From: Hexactinellida sp. DTS-2022
Taxonomy: Eukaryota; Porifera; Hexactinellida
DNA length: 64,000 bases
NCBI GenBank assembly: GCA_028753945.1
Contig: JAPNXP010000011.1
Location: 4,030,001 to 4,094,000, forward strand
Reading direction: 5' to 3'
Each line of letters begins with the position of its first letter. Position 1 is the stretch's first letter. The translations under genes were made by a program, and so were the position numbers. The notes under the pieces were generated by a model. That model searched no databases. It saw only the letters and a list, made by a program, of their open reading frames with translations, and had not been told where the DNA came from. Below, piece after piece: positions 20,701 through 32,700 of the stretch.

Positions 20701-23700
20701 TTCCGAAAGTCCCCATAGAGTAATACAAAACTAACTAAGACGTACAAAATTCATACTCTAGTGACCTTAGGACTTTAGGAGTGTTCAATTCCAGTCCTGT
20801 ATAATACCAAGGAATTATCCACATGATAATTAGGAGCGCGAAAACTTGGAATCTTCTCCTATACATTAACATTTCATTTGTGATTTAGGAGTAGGAAAAT
20901 TGAACCAAACCAGAATTAGGAGCGTATTTACAAATGGCTGTATAATACACTGCGTATAACAATACCCTGTATCATAGCCTGTACCTACCTTCCATTAGCG
21001 CTAGTATAGGGACGTCATGAGCCTCCTTAACCTTATCAGCTGTTACCTCCGCCACCTGGTCGTGTAGCGACACAGACAGAACCCTTGCGCCCGCGGGGTG
21101 TCTGGCCAGGGCGGCCCCGGAGAGGTACGGGAAGTCTCTGGGCTTAGTGTCCTCGTTGAGTGTGACGTCAGAGAGGGAGTAGGTGCCCGCGTATACGCCG
21201 TCACTAAATGCGAGGCCGAACTGCGCTAGGAGGTCGTTAAGCGCAGGTATGTTGGAGCCACCAGTGATGGGGGTCCACCACTGCTGGGTGTTCTCATCGA
21301 AGAACTTTATCGCTTTCATAACCTACAGGGAGCAAGTGCTGTAGTTATTGTAGTGTAACACTGTGTAAGTGTTGTAACTAAATTTGGTTTTCGCGAATAA
21401 GGTCGAAATCTGTTTACCGAATTTTTTACCCCATGAGAAGTAGTACATGGTGCTTTTTTCGGAACATCTTATGAACAACTATCGTTTTATTGCCGGTGGG
21501 GTTTGATGCAAAAACTCTAATTCACTGTGTTTCTTAGGATTATTTGACTCCTCAATCTATTCCTTTATTTACAGACCCCAATTACTGAAATATCTGCCAA
21601 AACTGATTAGTTCTTTGTAAGATTATTCTTCAGTTTAAACTTATTGTTTTGTAGTATTTACTACCTAAATAAATATATTAATGGAAGTGCGTAATAGACT
21701 TGTTTTCTGTATTTGGAAGTAATGACTGTGTAGAGACATATATCGCGAAACGGGAGCACACTCTAAATCGAGGAGCGCTTAATGAACTGACAATATGTGA
21801 AAATAACCTTTGGGCTAATTAGTATTTAAGTGATAGAGCCGCATAATATGATCTATAGCATGTATGTAAATAATAGCGACAGGGTTGCATCACTTAAAAC
21901 AGTGGCTAGTAGAGTTTATAGGCAACTCGGGTGACGTTTTGTAGTGTACCAAGGGAGAAAGCTTAATTTCGGACTTACACAGATCTATCTTTCCATTTAG
22001 ATGTGTATTAATGGTATATTAATACTGATATAAGTAGTGTATTTGGGAGTACACTTGTTTCGTACTTAATACGCATTTTAAAATAAATTAATATGAAAAT
22101 TTCCAATTTTAACACCCTATACAGAACTATTGCCAAACTGGATAAGTAAACATATATTACAATTTCAAATTTAAGTAGAATACCAAAGTAGTTAGCATTA
22201 TACACGTGTACGTATAACATATGTAATATTTTAATCAATTTAGATAGCCTAAATATTTTCTAGTCATTGGTAAATGTTCGATAGTTAAGTATAATTCAAA
22301 GTTAATTGTGGATAAAATAGAACAAACAAAAATATTCAAATTGAATAAAAAATCAATTAATTAAAGATTAATGGTTTAATTAATGTATAAAACCTACAAA
22401 GAATATGTAGCAAAGATGATCAATCGTAGTAACTGTATTTATTCGGCTGCTTAAGTTAGGCACAGCTAATCAAAGCGTAATTGTTATAAGGTAGATAATG
22501 ATAAATTGGTTGAGGTAGGAATTTGTGGATTGACAAGTTATTGTTTAAATAAAATAAAATTTCAAAGTTCAATAATTTAAGTGTCTAATAAAGGTCAAAT
22601 TCGATTCGATGCCAATTAAATTCTTTGTATTCTATTAATATAAAAATTAATTTACTTACTAACAATAAGTTACGTAATATATAGATATGGCATATCATAT
22701 AACAGTGTAACCTTGACCTTTACATAATGCTACGGTAATAGAATTTATATTATGCAGAGAGAAATGATAAACTGATATTAGATCGTACAGTAAATAATAG
22801 ATTAGCAAATTATACAAACATCACTAATATACCAAAATAGCATATATTATATTGAATAATAAATTGTGGTTTGAGTTCAAAATGGTTATGAACCATGTGC
22901 AGAAGGTGCGTATAAATGTAACATCATTTAAGCATATTTAAATTAGTATGTGGATGTCTACTAATATTTATCACATGGTTGAATAAAGTTATATTAATTA
23001 CAGCATAATAGCATATAATCAGACAGAATGGCTTGTTTCACTGAGGAAGCAGGAACAATGGGGGACATCAGAGTGGACGAGTTGGAGAGTCTCATGTTCG
23101 TGGGCGGCGGCAGGGGGGGGTACAGGCCCGAGCTGCTGCAGGCTAAAATGACTAACGTAGAGGCGGAAATGCTAGCCTGCAGCATTTGCAACGGGATCCT
23201 ATGGGAAGCTTGCATCACAGATGACACACACAAAACAGGCTGCAGAGACTGTCTCAGGAGCGTGGCGCAGAACGCCCGGCCCTGGGAGAAGGGCCGCAAG
23301 CTGGTGGAGGGGCTGGCCTGCAGGTGTCCGCTGGAGGCGAGGGGGTGTGTCTGGACCGGACACCTGAGGGACATAGGCGGGCACTGGGACGAGTGTCCGA
23401 AACGGAGAAAGGAGTGCACGCTCAACTGCAAGCAGATAATAGCGCACGACTGCATAGCGACTCACGTACAGAGATACTGCCCCAATAGAACAGTTAACTG
23501 CCAGTACTGCGGGAAAGTAGTGCAGGCTAGGATAATACCCAACCACGAGACTAACGTGTGCACTGAGGTCCCCATAGCGTGTCCGAAGGGGTGCGGCTAC
23601 CAAGTCCCGAAGCGGAGCGTGTCTCTGCACGTGCAGACTGAGTGCAGTCTGGTGGGCGTACCCTGTCTGTTCACGGATATAGGGTGTGACGTCACCGTTA

Positions 23701-26700
23701 ACAGAGGAGAGATGGACGCGCACCTGGAGACCGGATGTGTGCAGCACCTGTCTAAGCTAATGGCGGAGTTCAAGAAGATGACCGCCAAGTACGAAGAAGC
23801 GATGAGACGCATAGAGGGACTCGAGAGGGAGAAAGCTATCATGAAGAGACAGATCTCGGAGAGGAGACGACATATATACGAACGCGTCAGTTCGGGAGAT
23901 TCTGATAATGAAATGAACTGACAATAATGATTAATCAATTACATTCAACTAATGAATTATTTCAATGCTAATATACTGTTTGTATGTATTAAATTGTTAC
24001 ATGTAAGATACAACAATAAACATAAAGTAAATATATCATGCAAGTTTTCCCACAAATGTTTTAGGTATACAATAAATGAGTTATTGTCCTTATACTCCAC
24101 GTAATATAAATATTCGATATATCTTTTTGTAGTTAAGAGAATATTTTTTTGCAATAAAATACCCAGTTTGCGTATTACGTAACATTATAGGACCTAGCCA
24201 GTGTATTATACAGCCATTTATAAAACGCTCCTAATCCTGGTTTGATCCAATTTCCATACGCCTAAAATCACAAATTAATGTTACTGTATAGGAGATTTCA
24301 AATTTTCGCGCTCCTAATTAAAATTTTCCCAAAATCATACTCCAAAAGGAGCGTCTCGCGTCCTATATAATTCCTTGGACCTAGCACTACCTACCTCTAC
24401 ATTGTACCAGTCTGCCAGCACAATGACATTGAGTCCCTCCTGAGTCACGTCCCTGTGCAGCTTAGAAATCTCCTCTTCGAAGAACTCCTCCTCTGGGTCC
24501 ACTAGCATAAGCGTGCCGTAGTTGCTAGCATCAAAACACGTGTACGGCTCTCCCAGCACGTCCACGTAGTACTCCATAGCGCGGAGGTGCAGCCAGAGCT
24601 CCCGGAAGTTGGTGTGCACGTGGTCCGCGTGCCAGTCCAGCGGCTGCTGATCCGCGGGGGCCCCGTGCCCTCCGTGTGAGTCCCCACCTGAGCTATGCGG
24701 GCCCTGGGCGTGTGTACGCAGCATGGGGTATAGGGTGTCCCGGGGAAAGTAGCCGCCGGGGTACCCCAGACTGTGGAACTGGTCCCAGAGCACGCGCTGC
24801 TCGCGGGGCGGGGCTGGGATTATGCGAATGTTAACTGGGAATGTGACGGAGCTGGTGAGGGTGTCCATGGTGTGGTCTGTGTTGTAGTCTGGCTTGTGAG
24901 CGTCAACTGGAGACGTTATGAGAACAGAGATCTGGAGATATAGAAATGAGCAGCATAGCATATGGTTAGATTTAGTGCTATCCACATTAATATAGTGGCA
25001 GATAAATGTGCATATCGTTGTCAAAAATGTATTTAATGAATAAGAGCAGTAATTCTAAATTTTTTAGTTTCTTAATCTTAAATAGCAAAACAATGAACAA
25101 AATAAGATTTACCAAAGTTCGCAACAAGTTATACAATTCATAGCAAACCTACAATATAGAAACTCTAATAAATTAAGGGACTCTTCGTGAAAAAAAAGTC
25201 TCAATGCAATGGTGACCCTTAAATAAAGAGGCGTTTCGCTGTAGGCCATAAATACACATAAGTAAAAACTAGGCTTTATTTTGTGCTGTCCAGTAGTTTC
25301 GGGTTTCGGGTGTGCTGCATTAATATCTACACCCCTAACTGTGAATGAACCAAAAGTATATTTAATTTAACAGCAATGTCATAAAATAGAAATAATAAAA
25401 TTACAGATTCTACAGCTGAATTTGATTATCACTGAATGCACTCATTTGTATTACCTCACTCTGTGTGCCCGGAGCATTAGCCAGCATTCCGCTGACATTA
25501 GCTCCGGACATACAGAGTGGCCCTCGGCCCTGCCCCACCCCAGGCACTGTCTGTGGTAGCGGGGTAGCTTGTGGGACAGAGCCTCGGACCCGCGACCCGC
25601 ACACGCCCCCTCAGAAGGGAGCCGTGCGGGCTAACGAAGGAAGCTTTGTTTGGCAATTACTGTGTACACTCGCGAATTACTAGAATCTCTTTCCACTCAG
25701 AGTAGAAACACATGAGAGCAAGAGAGAAATTCTACAGTAATGTCTGTACATTAGTCTATTGATAACTGTATTTATACTAATTCTATCTGCCTAACTGAGT
25801 TAATAATAAGATAGTTAATCTTATAATGTCACTAAATTTAGTTACATAAATGAAATGGATAATTTGCTCTATTCCAAACAGTTCTAAATTTAGGTTTCAA
25901 TTAGACAAGTTACGTAATTCCGAATATTTATTTCTGTAATTAGAATAGCTGAATAGCTAAATAGCTAAATTGGAACTAACATTGCAATATGCAGATAGAA
26001 ATAGTATAAATTGATTAATACATTTAGATTTGATACAGTTTACTGTTATCTTTCTCTAATGTGTTTCTACCTTGAGTGGAGAGAGATTATAGTGACTTAC
26101 CAATCATAATTGCCTGCAGCTTCCTTCGTTAGCCCAAAAAGCTTTCTTCGTTAGCCCGCACGGCTCCCTTCTGAGGGGGCGTGTGCGGGTCGCGGGTCCG
26201 AGGCTCTGTCCCATAAGCTACCCCGCTACCACAGACAGTGCCTGGGGTGGGGCAGGGCTGAGGGCCACTCTGTCTGTCCGGAGCTAATGTCAGCGGAATG
26301 CTGGCTAATGCTCCGGGCACACAGAGTGAGGTAATACAAATGAGTGCATCAGGTCAACATGTTGAGTGTATACATATTTAGTGTTCCGATCAATTAGTCT
26401 AGCCGAAATAGCAGGCAAAGCGTCTGCAAACCTCACTGCATAGAGGTGGCAGATACGTGGCTGACAATACAAACTACTACAGTAGAACTTCGTTCGTACG
26501 AACACCAGAGGGACCGTCAAAATGCGTTCGCCTTATCCGGAATTCGTATTAACCAGAGGGACCGTCAAAATGCGTTCGCCTTATCCGGAATTCGTATTAA
26601 CCAATATCATTTGTAATGAAAAAGCGTTGAAGGGGCCTGAAATAGTTTTCGGATTAACCGTGTTCGTACTAACGAGGTTAAGTTAAACTGTATTTAATAT

Positions 26701-29700
26701 ATACATATTGATAACTAGAATACACTGCTTCCAAAAGATAATGCTGTCGGCACAGATGTAATTTTAGATTTTTTGGTAAATTTGTTTATAGACCGAAATT
26801 AAACTAAATTAAGTACAAGCATTATACTGTCAGGTGTGCTTATTGCAAATAGTTCTACATCTGCGTAATATGAAAAACTTTTATTATGAAGCAATTTAAC
26901 AACTTACATATGGTTTGTATTAATTTAGTTGAGTCCGCTTTTTATGGAGTCTCTCTATTATCAACACAATTTATGGTCCCTTGAATGTTCATAATAAAAG
27001 AAACTTGACTGAAATTCCATGGTGTACTCATATATAAATGATACAAACTATTAACTATTACATACATACAACTGACCTGTCCTTTAACAAAGGTCTCCTC
27101 ACTAACAGGTTTGCTGACTCTAATCTTAACAGCCATCCATCCGGACCAGGGCCAAATCCTCTGCGAGTACGAAATGGACACGTCTATCTTATCCGCGTTG
27201 TCCGAGGACACAGGCTGCCACACGGGTCGCTTCACGAAGCTGCCCACTACCCCCATGCCATTAAGTACCGTCACATTAACGGTTAGTGGCATGGAGGTGT
27301 GGAATAGCGGCTGTGAGCAGTAGGGCCACATGTAGGGACACTCGGTGGTGTCGAGGTAGGCCGGGCTGAGGGAGGCGTGCGGCTTGTAGCTGCTCAGCAG
27401 CTGGTACGCGTGCAGCAGGTCCAGCTTACCGTGTCCCTGTATACATAGATATATATATGTACAGTGAACTCTCGTTATAACGAAGTGCTTGGGACATGTA
27501 AATTCCTTCGTTATATCCGGATATTCGTTTTAAGTGGATAATAATGAATGCATTTAGTGCTCTGGGAGAAATCTACATTTCGTTTTATCCGATTTCGTTA
27601 TAACGGGGAGTTCATTGTATACCATATTTATGCGAATAGTAGCCCCCCTCTAATAATTCCTAACTTTTTCAACCGTGGACCCATATAGCTAGAAAATAGC
27701 AAACATCCTGTGGACCCCCCCATTACCTGTAATCGTATTTAGATATCTTGTAGACTTTAACTAGGTTGGGAACCACAGGAATAGAGTTTCGTGGACGAAA
27801 TTTAGCATCAAAACTTTATGAAAGATAATATCAGGTGGATTATAATGGTTCTCAGCGACAGGAAACAAACCGAAATTGTCTAAATTAATGTAATTACACT
27901 TGAATTATACAAATGGGTATTAATTTATCGTACAAATGCCATTTGTATTGACCAGACAAGGGTTTTTTTTAAGGTTGAGACCTTGGTGTAACTCAACACT
28001 GCAGCGGCCGCGGCAGACCAGAATCGTGGTGTAACTCCAAAAAATCTTGGGACAAAAAAAACCCCTGGACCAGAAGCTTATTCTCGGAAATATTAAGTTA
28101 CTGACTAGGTACCTGTTCGAACATGTTGGCGACTGGTATCTTCCTAGCTGACTCTATGAGCGCCTGCTTAACGGAGGCGGGGCTGACTCTGTGCGGCTCC
28201 ACCGCCGAGGCGAGCAGCGCCACCGCCCCCGCCACCACGGGGGAGGAGACACTCGTGCCGGAGAGCGTCCGGCAGTTCCCGTAGAGACCCGAGCCCCGGA
28301 CGCTGCTGCCGTACGCTACCAGGTCCGGCTTCAGACGGCCGTAGCCCCCGGGCAGCTCCCAGGTAGTCATTCCTATACAGATATTATAGCGGTATAACCG
28401 CGTTAGTAAACGTTAATACGTACACCAGGGGAACGTAAGAATGCGTTCGACAAAACACAAACAAACACACAAACAAACACACAAACAAACTAACTAACAA
28501 ACAAACAAACAAACAAACAACCAAACAAACAAACACACAAACAACCAAACAAACACACAAACAAACAAACCAACAAACAAACAAATAAACAACCAAACAA
28601 ACAAACAAACAAACCAACGAACAAACAAACAAACAAACACACAAACAACCAAACAAACACACAAACAATAAGACTAACAAGAGAATATACTGACTAACCC
28701 CTGGAAGAGAAGGAAGATATTCTGTCCTCGAAGTCTATCCCTCCCACCCCGATAACGTCCATCTGGTCAGCTGGGTTGTTCAGAGTTCCGTACAGAGGTC
28801 CGTCGTTCCCGATTGCGGACACGAGTATTATGTTGTTAGCCGTCAGCTCCCACACCTTCTCTACGAACGGCTGGTCCAGGAAGTCAGGGCCCCCTACAGG
28901 GAATAGCAATGTGTGAACACAAGTGAATTAGTATACAGTGGAGTTTGCTTATTAGCAATATTGCTTTATTAGCAACCGCTTTTCGGGTCCCAAGGGTGAT
29001 AATACTGCTAATTTAATTCCCCTATTAGCAACCAGATTTAGTGGCAAACACGGGTTGCTATTAAGCCAACTCCACTGTAATATACTATAGTAGATAGTAT
29101 AATGTGAGTAATCCTGTTAGTGAGTTCGCGTAATAACAAGTCGCCTTTTGCACGAAAACGAATTTGCTATTAAAGGAAAATAATTAACAAAATCGAATTA
29201 TTGTGAAACCTAACATATTAATTGTTTTGATAATGATCCTTGTTATTCCGTGAATCTATAAGAACACGTATTCACGTAATACGTGAACAGATTTAACGTA
29301 TTACAGTAGAACACGGTTAATACGGAATTCCGGTTAATTAATAGGAACACTATTCAGTCTCCTCCAAAGCCTTTTAAAAACAAATGATATTAGTTAATAC
29401 GAATTCCAGATAAAGCGAACGCATTTTGACGTTCCCCTGGTGTTCGTACTAACGAGCTTCTACTGCATACAACTTAATATATCCTATACAGTTAAGCAAC
29501 AACAGCATACCTACATAGTTTGTCAGTTATCCTATAATACGTAAACACGTATTATAAGCAGTAGATGTCGGATATAAGCACACCGGTTATAAGAACATAT
29601 CGGATATAAGAACACTAGGTTGGGAAACGGTTGCCATATATACACTATATAATTTATGTCGGTTATAAGAACATACCGGTTATAAGCACATTAAGTGCAG

Positions 29701-32700
29701 TTCCCGACGATGTGCTTATAACCGGCATCCACTGTAATACGTAAATATACTTAGTATAATCCCATGCAGTAGACACGTACCAATACTTAGGTTGAGCACG
29801 TCTATGCCGGAGTGAATAGCGTAGTTGAACGCGTCCAGGAACCAGGAGGTGTAGCTAACCTGGGAGTCCGTGAACACTCGGAACAGAAACAGCTCCGCGT
29901 CGGGCGCCAGTCCCAGACACTCCGGACTCTGGCTAGCGATAACTCCGGCCACGAATGTCCCGTGTCCCAGCGCGTCGCTAGGCCTCCCCTCGTCTGTCCA
30001 GTCGGTCCGCTCCGCCACGTTCCTGAAGTGCGGGTGCTTTCCGCCCAGCCCAGTGTCGAATATGGCCACTCTACAAATATAGCAATAGTATATACAGTAG
30101 ACTCTACAAATATAGCAATAGTATATACAGTAGACTCTACAAATATAGCAATAGTATATACAGTAGACTCTACAAATATAGCAATAGTATATACAGTAGA
30201 CTCTACAAATATAGCAATAGTATATACAGTAGACTCTACAAATATAGCATTAGTATATACAGTAGACTCTACAAATATAAATACTCTCAAACCTACCATA
30301 TGTTGACATGAAATACAGTCGACTCCGCTTAATAGAGCCACCGGTTAATAGATTTCTCTGCTTAATCGGATCAAAGCAACCTGGTCCGAGGTGACTCTAT
30401 TAAGCGGAGTCCATTGTAGATGTTTACCAAACAAATACAGTGAGGAACTGTAATATACAAAGAACTCCCGGTATAATGAAGTCGGATATAACGAAATACC
30501 CGCTTATAACGAATGGAGATTTTCCCCCAAAGCATTAAATGCATTAATTATTATCCGCTTATAACGATATCCGGATATAACGAAGGAATATACAGGTCCC
30601 AAGCACTTCGTTATAATTAGGGTGACCAGAGGATTTTGGGCCAAAACCTGGACATTTCTCAAATTTTTGACAAAAATCCGGGAAAATCCTGGATACAGGT
30701 CATAAAAAACTGGACACTGTATTAGTTGAATGTGAGTGAATCGGAGACAATGGAATGGTAATAAAAAATAATTTAAAATAAAACCTGGACAATTTAGAAA
30801 ATTACTGGACATCGCACAATAATTGTAAAAAAAGTGGACTGTCCAGGCTAAAACCTGGACAATGGTCACCCTACTTATAACGAGAGCTGACTATACTATT
30901 TCTATCTCAATGAGTAGTCAGTGCCTATAAATCCTCACTTGATTCCTTTCCCAGTAATTCCTCTGCTCCACAGCACGTCTGCATTCACAGCAGAAGTCAG
31001 CTGAGTGGGAATAACCCGCATGAGTCTCCGGCCCAGCGCGAACCTCTGCGCCTCTCTGCGAACAGCTGAGCCCAGCTGTCTCCGCGAGCCCTGGGACAGC
31101 CGATCAGCTGACTCGAGCTCGGAGCTGCCAGGAGTACACACAGTAATATTAGTAGCAATATAATATAATTATAATAATATATGCAGTATAACCTCGTTAC
31201 GTAGTACGAATCTAACACTACTATGAGGGCCAAAATGGGCTTCTAATTTTTCTCAATGGGCCTCTAATTTTTAACGTGCTAAGTACTCAATATCATGAAA
31301 TGTAGAGTGAGGGCCTCTAATTGTTGGTAGGGCCCTCTAAGCAAATCCTTTAAAAAACATTGCATACGTATACAGTAGATGGCGGATATAAGAAAAAGAC
31401 CGGTTATAAGAATATTCTAATGGAAAAACGGTTGCCATATACCCATATTTTAATATCCGCAGGCCGGCAGGGATGGTAAAAACATTGATTTTTGTAAATA
31501 AAATCTAATTCAAAATCAATTGATTTAATGTTGATTTTTACAATTTGAAATTGTATAAAAATCTATTTCAATTGTAGTTATTGCGAAGTAATATTTCAAA
31601 GTAAATTCACTACGCAAATAGCAATTGAATAGGTTTTATACAATTTTAGTTATGTTCATTCATATCAATGATTTAAATCCCGAAAATAACAAATAAATCA
31701 TAAATTTTCAATGCCAATGTATGCCGAGTAATAAGAACAAATTTGCAGTTCCTGACGATGTTCTTGTAACCGGCATCCACTGTATTACTAATCAGTTCCA
31801 AGATGGTACATAATTGATCAAAAATTCACTAATTAATACAGAACGAACCTCGTTAATACGAATACCAGGAGACCGTCAAAATGTGTACTTCTTATTAGAA
31901 ATTCGTATTAATTAACCGGTGTCATTTGTATTTAAAAGGCTTTGAAGGGGAGAAATAGTGTACGTATAAACCGTGTTCGTACTAACTAAGTTTTACTATA
32001 GTATAGCTTCTTACCAGTATCCCATTTCAAAGTAATATTAAATTTCTCAAATGGGCCGCCCCTAGATTCCAGAATAATAAATACCATCGACAGAGAAATC
32101 CCTCACAATGGATTTTCCACCTATTTTGCTAAAAATTATATGATTTTAATTTTTAAATGATAATCTAGCCCAATTGAGCATCCTATGTTTGCTAAATGAC
32201 CCTTAATCTCTTGCCCCATTTCCGCTCTTATGAATAAGTCTAAAGATTGCATTTGAAAACTGAAATTTTATCGATATTCTACCATAAATACAGTGAACTC
32301 CCGTTATAACGAAGTTGGATAAAACGAACTGGAAATTTTCTCCCAGAGGCACTAAATACATTAGTTATTATCCGCTTATAACGAATATCCGGATATAACA
32401 AAGGAATTTACAGGTCCCAAGCACTTCGTTATACTTATAACGAGAGTTGATAGTAATAAATATTTCTAATTTTCTATCTGTGACTCACTCAGTGAAGTTT
32501 TGTATGAATTCCTCATGTCCCTCTATGCAAATCAGCTTTGGATCTTTCTGAAGAGACGATTGAGCAAAATTCAGATTTTTCCTTGTGAATCTCTTCTGTG
32601 GACTAACAGAGCGTATCTTCGCATGAGAATTCAACTTGGCTAATAATGTATCAGATTTTTCACGCATTTTTCCATAGGAAACTTCAACAACAGAGAAATC

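Noticed and set aside
23199-23747. 182-codon minus-strand frame
   Set aside because: Antisense shadow of the zinc-finger gene.
25410-26320. Two near-identical frames in opposite orientation
   Set aside because: They lie in the arms of the foldback element and reflect its GC-rich inverted repeats.
28384-28680. 98-codon minus-strand frame of Cys/Leu/Phe/Val
   Set aside because: Microsatellite in MBTPS1 intron 4.
29802-30341. 179-codon minus-strand frame with repeats of [11 protein letters not shown]
   Set aside because: Translation of the 33-bp minisatellite run into another frame of exon 3; not a separate gene.
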